Assembly (NCBI GenBank): GCA_013696965.1
Contig: JACCXN010000055.1
Location: 16,183 to 80,182, forward strand
DNA: 64,000 nucleotides
Direction: 5' to 3'
Source: Bacteroidota bacterium
GTDB taxonomy: Bacteria; Bacteroidota; Bacteroidia; JACCXN01
Shown: piece after piece, positions 9,120-18,900 of the stretch
Numbering within the stretch: the stretch's first letter is position 1
How the letters are laid out: each line of letters starts with the position of its first letter
Notes under the pieces: generated by a model
What the model was told of the DNA's origin: nothing
The model's input: the letters and a program-made list of their open reading frames with translations, nothing else
The model's database searches: none
Program-made: the position numbers and the translations under genes

Positions 9120-10442
9120 ATGGAAAATGTATCAACAAACAATCAAGTGTTAAAATATAAGGTAAAAGATATGTCCCTTGCTGATTGGGGCAGACGCGAA
9201 ATCAGACTTGCCGAGGCAGAAATGCCAGGCTTAATGGCAATAAGGGAAGAGTTTGGAGCAAAAAAACCATTGAAAGGTGCACGAATTGCTGGTTGCCTTC
9301 ATATGACTATCCAAACAGCAGTGTTGATTGAAACATTAGTTGAACTTGGTGCAGAAGTTACCTGGTCATCATGTAATATTTTTTCAACCCAGGATCATGC
9401 TGCCGCTGCTATAGCTGCTGCCGGAATTCAGGTTTATGCTTGGAAAGGGTTAAACGAAAAGGATTTTGACTGGTGTATAGAGCAGACTCTGTTTTTTGGT
9501 GAAGATAAAAAACCATTGAACATGATTCTTGATGATGGTGGTGATCTTACCAATATGGTTTTTGATAGATATCCTGAATTAGTAAAAGATATCAAAGGTC
9601 TTTCAGAAGAAACTACAACTGGAGTGCACAGACTTTATGAAAGAATGAAAAATGGCACTTTGCCAATTCCTGCCATTAATGTTAACGATTCCGTTACAAA
9701 ATCTAAATTCGACAATAAATATGGTTGTAGAGAATCTCTTGTAGATTCTATTCGTAGAGCCACTGATGTTATGATGGCTGGTAAAGTAGCAGTTGTTGCT
9801 GGTTTTGGCGATGTTGGAAAAGGTTCTGCTGAATCTTTAAGTGGAGCCGGAGCAAGGGTTATTGTTACTGAAATTGATCCAATTTGTGCTCTTCAAGCTG
9901 CAATGGAAGGGTATGAAGTAAAGAAATTTGCTGATGCAGTTAAAGAAGCTGATATTGTGGTTACTGCTACGGGAAATTTTAATATTGTAACAGAAAAAAG
10001 TTTCCGTTCAATGAAAGATAAAGCTATCGTTTGTAATATTGGTCACTTTGACAATGAAATAGACATGGCTTGGTTGAATAAAAACTTTGGACATACCAAA
10101 GAAGAAATCAAACCACAAGTTGATAAATATACTATTGATGGTAATGATGTTATTGTTCTTGCAGAAGGCAGACTTGTGAATTTAGGATGCGCCACAGGTC
10201 ATCCTTCATTTGTAATGTCTAACTCTTTCTCTAACCAAACCCTGGCCCAATTGGAACTTTGGACAAATCCTGGCCAGTATGAAAACAAAGTATATACTTT
10301 GCCTAAGCAACTGGATGAAAAAGTGGCCAGATTACACTTAGCTAAAATTGGTGTTGAGCTCGATGAACTTTCTTCTGAACAAGCAAAATATATTGGAGTA
10401 GATATTAAAGGGCCATTTAAACCGGATTACTACAGATATTAA
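9120..10442 (+). CDS. ahcY: adenosylhomocysteinase
   Basis: It splits S-adenosylhomocysteine into adenosine and homocysteine, removing the product inhibitor of methyltransferases; a cytosolic, NAD-dependent tetramer. The 440-aa length fits. Family blocks visible are [15 protein letters not shown] near residue 80, the substrate/NAD region [20 protein letters not shown], the NAD-binding GFGDVGKG near 227, VTATGNFNI, and the C-terminal [20 protein letters not shown] ending in the conserved KPDYYRY. It is a single-gene unit with its own promoter and a strong terminator. Confidence 0.98.
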   Translation: MENVSTNNQVLKYKVKDMSLADWGRREIRLAEAEMPGLMAIREEFGAKKPLKGARIAGCLHMTIQTAVLIETLVELGAEVTWSSCNIFSTQDHAAAAIAAAGIQVYAWKGLNEKDFDWCIEQTLFFGEDKKPLNMILDDGGDLTNMVFDRYPELVKDIKGLSEETTTGVHRLYERMKNGTLPIPAINVNDSVTKSKFDNKYGCRESLVDSIRRATDVMMAGKVAVVAGFGDVGKGSAESLSGAGARVIVTEIDPICALQAAMEGYEVKKFADAVKEADIVVTATGNFNIVTEKSFRSMKDKAIVCNIGHFDNEIDMAWLNKNFGHTKEEIKPQVDKYTIDGNDVIVLAEGRLVNLGCATGHPSFVMSNSFSNQTLAQLELWTNPGQYENKVYTLPKQLDEKVARLHLAKIGVELDELSSEQAKYIGVDIKGPFKPDYYRY

Positions 10443-10467
10443 TAGTTGCTTTTATTAGTAAAGATTC

Positions 10468-10513
10468 AAAAAAGGAAGGGGCTGCAAGTTATTTGCAGCC
10501 CCTTCCTTTTTTA
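10468..10513 (+). terminator. Strong Rho-independent terminator after ahcY
   Basis: A near-perfect 20-base stem, GGAAGGGGCTGCAA (10474-10487) against TTGCAGCCCCTTCC (10494-10507), with a six-base loop and flanking A- and T-runs. The symmetry lets it act on both strands. Confidence 0.9.
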
Positions 10514-10787
10514 TAAGAAATTAATTACTGCTGTCGAGTAAAAGTTTTTTAGATTCCTCGCTATGCTCAGATTGTAGGCATTTCAAGAGTTTTAGTTTGC
10601 TAAAACATATGTTTCTCACTTTCAATGTAAATCCGAACGAATGCAGTGTAGTGAGGAATCTTTTCTTTTTTACCGGACATTGATTTCATCCCAACAATGT
10701 AAGAAGTAATTGAAGGTTTTATTTGCAATTCTTCCAAACAAAAATAAATGCGATTAATTAGGAAAAATCAAGGTAGTGTTTTTACTA
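10514..10787. other. non-coding stretch holding a long imperfect inverted repeat
   Basis: No open frame is seen between the ahcY terminator and the lipoprotein gene. AGATTCCTCGCTATGC at 10551-10566 is mirrored by GCAGTGTAGTGAGGAATCT at 10643-10661. The roughly 76-base interior has no coding sign. The arms resemble the dispersed palindromic repeats found in many Bacteroidota genomes, but a single copy in the window cannot prove that. Confidence 0.5.
10551..10661. repeat. imperfect inverted repeat, arms about 16-19 bases
   Basis: The outer 9 bases AGATTCCTC / GAGGAATCT pair perfectly, and pairing continues with mismatches toward GCTATGC / GCAGTGTAG. No T-run follows, so it is not a plain terminator. 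Confidence 0.6.
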
Positions 10788-11222
10788 TTAATTAGATATA
10801 ATAAGTTTTACCCCGTCATAAGTGGTTTGGTATTGTTTTAAAGGGTATTGAGCTGGGCCTTGTTGAACTGAACCGTCAATAAGAAAAAATTGGGAAGAAC
10901 AACTCCTGTCAACAGCAGAAAAACTATTTGCAGAATCAAGCATTACCACTGCCAATGGATTTTCAGAGTCATAAGTACAATGTCGATCATAGGCCATAAA
11001 TTCATCTTGCGATTTCCTATAAACTATAATTCCTCTTGATCCACCATTTAATTGTGTTGAGCCGCTTATTGCATTTAAATTAAAAAATTCAGGATCAGAT
11101 ACGTGCAGTGTAATGTTTACTGGCACATAGGGCACTGGATGCTCTTCTCTTCTACAGGAACTCAAAACACAAATGCAAATCATGAAAATGGGCACAAAAA
11201 CTCTGTATGTATTAGTTATCAT
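10788..11222 (-). CDS. lipoprotein with a Rieske-like fold lacking the histidine ligands
   Basis: A 144-aa protein with a hydrophobic signal and lipobox ending in LSSC, so lipidation is expected at C23. The C-terminal half follows the Rieske ferredoxin pattern: AYDRHCTY (residues 77-84), then CSSQFFLIDGSV (108-119), then GPAQYPLKQY (122-131). In true Rieske proteins the cluster ligands are CxH and CxxH. Here both cysteine positions remain (C82, C108) but the histidines are replaced by Y84 and Q111. A [2Fe-2S] Rieske cluster is therefore unlikely; a redox role through the cysteines or a purely structural role is possible. The assignment rests on pattern recognition, not on an alignment. Confidence 0.65.
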   Translation of the reverse strand: MITNTYRVFVPIFMICICVLSSCRREEHPVPYVPVNITLHVSDPEFFNLNAISGSTQLNGGSRGIIVYRKSQDEFMAYDRHCTYDSENPLAVVMLDSANSFSAVDRSCSSQFFLIDGSVQQGPAQYPLKQYQTTYDGVKLIISN

Positions 11223-11274
11223 TCGTTTTTTTGTATTAATTTAGCGTGAATTAATTTATTTCAAATCTAATCAA

Positions 11275-11580
11275 ATGAAGCGGTTTTTCAAATTCTTGTT
11301 CATGGTTGTGTTTATTTTCTTTACCACTGCTTGTTTTTCTTTTACACAAGGTCAATCAAAGCAGCCTTCAACAAAAAAGAAACACAGTGAGGCTGCAAAG
11401 GAAAAGAGAAGAAAAGAAAAAGAAGTAATTAAATATGAAAACGAATCAAGAAAAAAACACCTTGATATACAAACTAGACAAACCCGAAAAAGAATGAAAA
11501 GGAATATGAAAAACACAACAGTAGCCAAAAACAACAAGAAAGAAATTTTTATAAAAAGATGGTTTTCCAGAAAGAATTAG
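11275..11580 (+). CDS. small basic protein with signal peptide (101 aa)
   Basis: An N-terminal hydrophobic segment (residues 5-24, with TACFSFTQG at the end) predicts export. The rest is strongly basic and helical, rich in K/R/E, with no cysteines after the signal. I recognise no family; low-complexity composition makes homology calls unsafe. It is divergent from the Rieske-like lipoprotein gene, about 52 bases apart. Confidence 0.55.
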   Translation: MKRFFKFLFMVVFIFFTTACFSFTQGQSKQPSTKKKHSEAAKEKRRKEKEVIKYENESRKKHLDIQTRQTRKRMKRNMKNTTVAKNNKKEIFIKRWFSRKN

Positions 11581-11675
11581 AGCTTGAATTGGCTGGTTAT
11601 ACTGGGTTTTTAGCACTTTTAGCAAAAAAAAACGCATTTTAAATAAAAAAACATTTTTAGTATGATTTTTTATTT

Positions 11676-11683
11676 TAAATTTG
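11676..11683 (+). promoter_or_regulatory. -7 promoter box close to the 11694 start codon
   Basis: TAAATTTG matches TAnnTTTG and ends only 10 bases before the ATG at 11694, so the transcript would be nearly leaderless. Confidence 0.45.
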
Positions 11684-11693
11684 TTGCACTACT

Positions 11694-12083
11694 ATGGAAA
11701 ACATTGACGTAAAAACGATAATTTATTTTGTAATTGCCATTGTTTGGTTTTTATACAGTACTTTTCGAAAGTCGCAGAATAAGGCCAAAAAACAAAGCGA
11801 GGCACTTCCTCCATTAAAAAACCAAGAAATTAGAGAGATTGTAAAAGAGGATTCATTTTCTGAAAGAAAATATCTTGAGGAAATTCAAAACGCTGAGATA
11901 ATTAGTATAAGGAAACCAAAAATAAAAAAGAAAGTTGCTTCTGCAAAAACAAACCAAGACGATTATTTTTCTGATGCAAACAATCGGATCGAAGACGGTG
12001 ATAAATCATCGGATGTACTTGCAGGCCTTGATCCTAGGGACATGGTTATCTATTCTGAAATATTAAAAAGGCCCATTTACTGA
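11694..12083 (+). CDS. single-pass membrane protein of unknown function (129 aa)
   Basis: Residues 8-23 (TIIYFVIAIVWFLYST) form one N-terminal transmembrane helix, followed by a charged, probably cytoplasmic tail with a conserved-looking C-terminal patch LDPRDMVIYSEILKRPIY. This architecture of one helix, a linker and a short ordered C-terminus is common among uncharacterised Bacteroidota proteins. I recognise no function. The following TonB receptor gene begins 157 bases later. Confidence 0.65.
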   Translation: MENIDVKTIIYFVIAIVWFLYSTFRKSQNKAKKQSEALPPLKNQEIREIVKEDSFSERKYLEEIQNAEIISIRKPKIKKKVASAKTNQDDYFSDANNRIEDGDKSSDVLAGLDPRDMVIYSEILKRPIY

Positions 12084-12240
12084 TATAACTAATGATTTAA
12101 TAAATTTAAATTGTAAAAAATTTGGAATTGAGTTTTATGATTTTATATCTTTACAGGCTTTATGTCAACTGATTTGTATTATATCCATTGTGTTTATTCT
12201 TTTTTCAACTATATTAAATTAAGTAAATAATTTATTCTAT

Positions 12241-15200
12241 ATGCTAAAACAAATACAACTGTTGTTTTTAATTACTCTTGCTTCGGTTACCATTGCAAAA
12301 GCACAGGTAGGCCAAGGTGGTTTAAAAGGTAAAGTTTTGGACAAGGTAAATAATGAGCCTGTTCCTTTTGCAAATGTTGTTGTGGAATTAAACGGCAATC
12401 AAATTGCAGGTGTTACTACTGATATTGATGGTAATTTTTTCATTAAACCGCTTTCTCCCGGAAAGTATGATGTTAAAGCATCTTTTGTAGGTTATGAGAA
12501 AATTCAAATATCCGGAGTAGTAGTTTCTTCTGATCAAATTGCTTTCTTAAATATTAAAATGTCTCAGGGTATTGAACTTGCTACTTTTGAAAAAGTGGAG
12601 TATGAAGTTCCTTTGATATCTAAAGATAAAACTTCTTCTGGAGGTACTGTTACCCGGGAGGAAATTGCCAAAATGCCGGGGCGTTCCGCGGAAATGGCCG
12701 CTCTTACTGTAGGTGGTATTTATTCTGCTGACGGTGAAAGAGGTAGTGTAAGAGGAGCAAGAGAGGATGCAACGGATACTTATATTGATGGTGTTAAAGT
12801 TAGAGGTGCAGTTACAGTTCCTAACCAGGCTATTGAACAAGTTACTGTTATTATGGGAGGAGTACCTGCTCAATATGGTGATGCTACCGGAGGTATTATT
12901 AGTATTACAACCAGGGGCGCATCTTCCACTTATTTTGGAGGGGTGGAGCTTATTTCTTCTCAATTAACAGATGCATATGGTTATAATCTTATGGGTTATA
13001 CCCTTTCCGGACCTTTATTAATGAAAAATGATCCTCAGGATTCTACCAAGAAAAAACCTTTAGTTGGATTTTTCTTTTCTGGTGAATTGAAATCTGAAAA
13101 GGACCCTCGTCCTTCAGCCATTGGTTCTTGGAAAGTGAATGAAGATAAAATGCAATCACTCAGAGACAATCCTTCCAAACCTGTTGGGACCGGTTTCTTT
13201 CCTACCGGTGAGTTTGTAAGGACAAGTGATATGGAGCAAATTAAAGCAAGACAAAATGTTTCTACTAAAGGAGCTGTGGTTGCAGGCAAAATTGATATTA
13301 ATACCAGTACAAACACCCATCTTACACTGGGTGGTACAATGGACTATGGAACAAAGAGAACGGGTGTTTCTAATGATATTAATAGGAATGTTTTTGAAAA
13401 TACTTTGTTTAACTCTGACCATAATCCATTAATAACAGAAAATGTGTGGAGGGTTTATACAAATTTCACACATCGTTTTACTGGCGATGCCATGCAGGAA
13501 GAATCTGCTTCAGTAATTAAAAATGCATACTATTCTTTGCAGTTGGATTATTCCAAAAACAACAGAAGAATTGAGGACCCGATTCACAAAGACAAAATTT
13601 TCAACTATGGTCATATTGGAAAATTCAATTCTACATTTGTGAATTACTATACTCCTTTTCCTGTTTTTGAAGACTCTACTGGATTAACTGCATACGTGCA
13701 TGAGAATTTTCAACAAACTGCTTATGAATTTGAACCTGGCACCAGCAATCCTATTCTTGCTAATTATACACAGAATTACTATGATTTATATGAGGACCCT
13801 GCAGGGCATTATGAAAATCCTCAACAAGTAATTGAAGGAGGAGGTTTGTTAAATGGACGTTATCCAATGAATAAATCTCGTGGTCATGTTTATGATATTT
13901 GGAACGCACCTGGAATGCCTTACAATGGATATTCAATTATGGACAATTCTCAGTTCAGAGTAAGAGCTACCGGATCTGCAGATATTAAAAACCACGCTAT
14001 TCTTGTAGGTTTTGAATACGAACAGCGCTCAGATAGATTTTTTAATGTTACAAACCCTTATCAATTGTGGCAAAGAGCCAGAGATCTTGCAAACCTGCAC
14101 ATACAACAACGTGATGTTGCTAACCCAGAAGTGGTTTACACGGAGGGGAATCCAATTCCAACCATCACTTATAAAAGGTTTAATAATTCTCCAGGAGAGT
14201 ATGACAATTTTAATGGTGACGAAACCCAGTCCTTTTTTGATTATAATTTAAGAGGAAAATTAAACCTGGATCAGGATGGCCTTGATTTTCTTGATGTGGA
14301 TTCTTACGATCCAAGCCTTTATACGCTTGATATGTTTAGTGCAAATGAATTGTTGAATGAGGGTTATAATTTTGTTAGCTATGCCGGATATAACCACAAA
14401 GGAGAAAGACTTAAAGGGAAGCCAAGTTTTGATGGTTTCTTTAACGATAGAGATGAATTTGGAAATTTAAAACGTGAAATAGGTGCTTTTCAGCCAATTT
14501 ACATTGCAGGGTATATTCAGGATAAATTTGCTTTTGAAGATCTTATTTTTAATGTTGGTCTTCGTGTTGACAGGTTTGATGCCAATCAGTTTGTTTTGAA
14601 AGATCCTTATTCTTTATTTGAAACAAGGAAAGCTGCTGAACTTCCTGCTGATTTACGCCCTTCCAATATTGGCGATAACTTCGTTGTTTATACCTCAGAT
14701 GATGCGACTGCAGATATTTCTGAGCCAAATTCAATTTTAGGTTACAGAGATGGCGATAAATGGTATAACGCTAAAGGAATTGAATTGAATGACCCTAGTG
14801 TGCTTCTAACTTCTAAGGGCGTTACGGCTCCATGGTTGCTTAATCCTGATAAGAGAAATGCAAGTACTGATCTTACCAGTTCTGCATTTACAGATTATAC
14901 TCCACAGGTAATAGTTATGCCGCGTATCGCTTTTTCATTCCCTATTTCTGATGAAGCATTGTTTTTCGCACATTATGATGTACTTGCAAAAAGACCAGGA
15001 AGTGGCTTAAGATTAGATCCTACGGATTATCTTTTTCTTCAAAGTGGTCCGAATTCAACTTTAAACAATCCAAATTTGAAACCTGAGAAAACAATTACCT
15101 ATGAATTGGGTTTTCAACAAAAGTTAACTTATAGCTCTTCTTTGAAGTTTTCTGCCTTCTACAATGAAATGAGAGACATGGTTCAGGTGATAAACGTGAA

Positions 15201-15972
15201 TTATGCTTATCCAAGAACCTATAGAACTTATGGTAATATGGATTTTGGAACAGTAAAAGGGATGACAATTGTTTATGATTTAAGAAGGACCGGAAATATT
15301 TCACTTAGAGCATCTTATACTTTGCAATTTGCTGATGGTACAGGCTCTAGTGCAACTACCGGTTTAAATATGATCAATGCTGGCCAGCCCAATTTAAGAA
15401 CAGCATTTCCTTTGGAATTTGACCAGCGCCACAATTTTACCGCAAGTCTTGATTTTAGATTTGGAAAAGGAAAAAATTACAATGGCCCGGTTTGGTTTGA
15501 TAAGCAGGTTTTCTCAAATACCGGTCTAAATGTTCTGGGAATGGCAGGCTCAGGTACTCCTTATTCCCAGCAGTCTAACATTAGCCCGGAAGCATTAGTG
15601 AATGGCGGTAGAAGTGTAATGAAAGGAAGCATGAATGGATCAAGAAATCCAGGACAAATGCGCCTTAGTTTAAGATTAGACAAAGACATTGATTTGCAGT
15701 GGGGTAAAGAGGAAGAGAAAAAGAAAAAAGCTGCTTTAAATGTTTACCTATGGGTTCAAAATGTGTTAAATACCAAGAATGTTATTAATGTTTACAGAGC
15801 TACAGGGAATCCTGACGATGATGGTTTTTTGAATGCTGCCGAATATCAGCAAGGCATCCAGCAGCAAAACGATGAAGCTGCTTACAGAGAATTATATGCT
15901 CTTAAAGTTAACAATCCACGTAATTACAGTATGCCAAGAACAATAAGGTTAGGAGTAATCCTGAGCTTTTAA
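12241..15972 (+). CDS. TonB-dependent receptor with N-terminal carboxypeptidase-like domain
   Basis: An outer-membrane gated barrel of 1243 aa. Signal peptide is residues 1-22 (cleavage after AKA). A CarboxypepD-reg-like beta-sandwich follows at about 27-115 (GLKGKVLDKVNNEPVPFANV ... DGNFFIKPLSPGKYDVKASF), then the plug at about 130-230 with MPGRSAEMAALTVGGIYS and DTYIDGVKVRG, then a long barrel ending in an aromatic-hydrophobic strand (RLGVILSF). There is no SusD gene beside it, so this is not a usual glycan-uptake pair. The next gene starts 23 bases downstream and encodes a giant secreted protein, then a PorV-like barrel, all on one strand: a probable operon. Substrate unknown. Confidence 0.93.
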   Translation: MLKQIQLLFLITLASVTIAKAQVGQGGLKGKVLDKVNNEPVPFANVVVELNGNQIAGVTTDIDGNFFIKPLSPGKYDVKASFVGYEKIQISGVVVSSDQIAFLNIKMSQGIELATFEKVEYEVPLISKDKTSSGGTVTREEIAKMPGRSAEMAALTVGGIYSADGERGSVRGAREDATDTYIDGVKVRGAVTVPNQAIEQVTVIMGGVPAQYGDATGGIISITTRGASSTYFGGVELISSQLTDAYGYNLMGYTLSGPLLMKNDPQDSTKKKPLVGFFFSGELKSEKDPRPSAIGSWKVNEDKMQSLRDNPSKPVGTGFFPTGEFVRTSDMEQIKARQNVSTKGAVVAGKIDINTSTNTHLTLGGTMDYGTKRTGVSNDINRNVFENTLFNSDHNPLITENVWRVYTNFTHRFTGDAMQEESASVIKNAYYSLQLDYSKNNRRIEDPIHKDKIFNYGHIGKFNSTFVNYYTPFPVFEDSTGLTAYVHENFQQTAYEFEPGTSNPILANYTQNYYDLYEDPAGHYENPQQVIEGGGLLNGRYPMNKSRGHVYDIWNAPGMPYNGYSIMDNSQFRVRATGSADIKNHAILVGFEYEQRSDRFFNVTNPYQLWQRARDLANLHIQQRDVANPEVVYTEGNPIPTITYKRFNNSPGEYDNFNGDETQSFFDYNLRGKLNLDQDGLDFLDVDSYDPSLYTLDMFSANELLNEGYNFVSYAGYNHKGERLKGKPSFDGFFNDRDEFGNLKREIGAFQPIYIAGYIQDKFAFEDLIFNVGLRVDRFDANQFVLKDPYSLFETRKAAELPADLRPSNIGDNFVVYTSDDATADISEPNSILGYRDGDKWYNAKGIELNDPSVLLTSKGVTAPWLLNPDKRNASTDLTSSAFTDYTPQVIVMPRIAFSFPISDEALFFAHYDVLAKRPGSGLRLDPTDYLFLQSGPNSTLNNPNLKPEKTITYELGFQQKLTYSSSLKFSAFYNEMRDMVQVINVNYAYPRTYRTYGNMDFGTVKGMTIVYDLRRTGNISLRASYTLQFADGTGSSATTGLNMINAGQPNLRTAFPLEFDQRHNFTASLDFRFGKGKNYNGPVWFDKQVFSNTGLNVLGMAGSGTPYSQQSNISPEALVNGGRSVMKGSMNGSRNPGQMRLSLRLDKDIDLQWGKEEEKKKKAALNVYLWVQNVLNTKNVINVYRATGNPDDDGFLNAAEYQQGIQQQNDEAAYRELYALKVNNPRNYSMPRTIRLGVILSF

Positions 15973-15995
15973 TAAATTTTTATAAAAAAATCTAT

Positions 15996-18900
15996 ATGAA
16001 AAAATTAAGCTTTTTATTCTTAAATATTTCTGTTTGCCTTGTTTTTGTTGCAAATACTACTTTCGCAAAAAATAGTACTAATAGTTCCAATGGAGGGCAA
16101 AACAATCCTGGTTCAAACCAAAACACCCCTTCCTTGGCCGCTGGTTGCGCAGTTGCTAGTGCTTCCCGTGATCTTGATTTAAACAATGTTAGAGCTTTAA
16201 TTCACACTGGTGGAGATATGTGGTGGGATCTTGTTGGAAGTCCCAGATATGAAATTCCTAAAGGTTCAGGAAATCATTCTATGTTTTCAGGAGCACTCTG
16301 GATGGGTGGTGTGGATGTTAATGGACAATTAAAATTAGCTGCTCAAAGATTTCGTAATAAAGGAAATGATTATTGGCCTGGTCCTTTAAACAAAATAACC
16401 GTAGATATTGATGCTCCTACTTGCTATGAATACGATAAGTTTTTTGTTACAACAAGAGCGGAGGTTGAGGAATTCAATGCCTGGTTTTTGGCTACTCAGG
16501 ATAATCCTGCACAAGCTGCTTTAGATTTTCCCGGATACCTTATTCCTAAATCTATTTTGGATTGGCCTGCCCATGGTAATCCTGGCAATAATGAAGGATA
16601 TTACCTTGCACCTTATTTTAAGAGAGATGGATCAACTGGGGCATACAACCCTTATGACGGTGACTATCCTGGATACGAGTTGGTTTCCGGAGGTGAATGT
16701 GGAACAACAAGAGATGTGAAACTTTACGGTGATAAAAACCTATGGTGGGTATTTAACGATAAAGGAAATGTACATACTGAAACAGGTGGTTCACCAATTG
16801 GTATGGAAGTGAGAGCGCAAGCCTTTGCCTTTTCTACAAACGATGAAATTAACAATATGACATTTTACAATTATGAACTTATTAACCGTTCAACCTTTTC
16901 ACTTGAAAATACCTATTTTGGTGTATGGGCTGATGCAGATTTAGGTTTTTACGATGATGATTTTGTTGGTTGCGATGTTCAAAGAGGATTAGGTTATGCT
17001 TACAATGGCGCGGAAACTGATGGTACTGGTGCACCAGGACATTATAAAGGTACTCCTCCTGCTATAGGTATTGACTTTTTTGAAGGGCCTTATCAAGACA
17101 ATGATGGGATAGATAACCCTTTGGTTTATGATTACAATCTTGCTAAAGCAGGTAATGGTATTCCCTATTCTGGTCTTGGTATTGGCTATGGTGATGGGAT
17201 TATAGACAATGAACGTTTTGGGATGTCACGTTTCCTGTATCACAATAAAGGAGGTCAAGGTGCTAACGCTATTCAGGAACCAGAAACAGCTCCAGATTAT
17301 TATAATTTCCTAAGAGGTATATGGAAAGACAATACTAAAATGGTATATGGAGGAAACGGTCACGTTTCTGGTGGAGGAGTTGGTGAATGCAATTATATGT
17401 TTCCAGGAACTACTGATCCAATTGGATGGGGTACAAATGGAGCGCCACAACTAAACTGGACAGAAGAAACTGCTCTCAATGTTGCTGCTGATAGACGTTT
17501 TGCTCAATCAGCAGGACCCTTTGTTCTTAAACCGGGAGCTGTAAATAATATTACTGTTGGTGTGGTATGGGCTCAGGCACTTTCAGGTGGTCCTTTTGCA
17601 TCTGTGGAAAAGTTAAAAATTGTAGATGATAAAGCACAATCTTTATTTGATAATTGCTTTAGAATTCTTAATGGACCCGATGCTCCTGAATTAACTATTA
17701 AAGAATTAGATAAAGAGCTTATACTTTATTTAAGTAACCCAAGAGGGAATAATGTGAATGAATCGTATATTGAAAAAGACTATACAATTCCTTCCATAAA
17801 TATTGAAACAGGACAAGCTTTTGACCAATTTTATAGATTCCAGGGATATCTTATTTACCAGGTAAAGGATGGAACTGTAACGGCAGATGAAATTGGGAAT
17901 CCGGATAGAGCAAGATTAACTGCACAGGTTGATATTAAAGATGGCGTTTCAAGGTTAATTAATTTTAAATTTGATGAAAATATTCTTGCAAATGTACCTG
18001 AAGATGTTATAATCAATGGTACGGATAAAGGAATTTACCATTCATTTAGAATTCTCGAAGATAAATTTGCTTTAAATGCTAAAAAACTTGTTAATCATAA
18101 GCCTTATTACTTTTTAGCAATTGCTTATGCTTACAATAATTTCAAACAGTATAATCCTCTTCAGCCGTCAGGATTAGATGGACAAACTAAAACCTATAAA
18201 TTAAGCCGTAAGACTGCTAGTGGGAGTATTAAAGCTTTTAAAGCTGTTCCGCATAATTCATCACCCAGAGAAACTGGTATTTTAGTTAACAGTTCATATG
18301 GCGATCAGCCAATAATTACTAGGATTGAAGGTCAAGGTAATGGAGGATTAAACATTGAATTTTCTGCTGAGAGCGAAGCCCAAATATTCTCTGCAGGTAA
18401 AATTGAATTTCCTGTTTACAAAAAAGGATTTGGGCCTGTTGATATTAAAGTTGTAGATCCGTTAAATGTTCCTGATGCAACTTTTGAGATTAAATTAAAT
18501 GTCCCGGGAACTTCTTCTATTGACACTGCCAGCTGGATACTTACTAACACTTCAGCTTTTGAAGTGGATGGACAAAGCTATGCCGCTGGAGAATTTGTTG
18601 TAAATTCTGGAACCTCAATTAAAGTAGCTTATGAGCAATTAATTCCGGCCATTGGCCTTTCTATTCGTATCGAACAGGCCGAAAATCCTGGAATTCCTAC
18701 TTCACTTACCAATGGTTACATTGGGGCTTCCATGGAATTTAATGATGAACAAAACAGATGGCTTACAGGTGTTTCTGATGCTGAGCAGTTCAGTCAAACC
18801 AATTGGATTCGTTCTGGTACTTTTGATGATACAACAATGTTTAATTATCCATACAATAAAATATATTTTGATTATGGTGGAAAAGACGATAAAGAAATAT

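Noticed and set aside
12241-15972. SusC-type polysaccharide utilisation locus
   Set aside because: No SusD homologue, glycoside hydrolase or sigma/anti-sigma pair is near the receptor.
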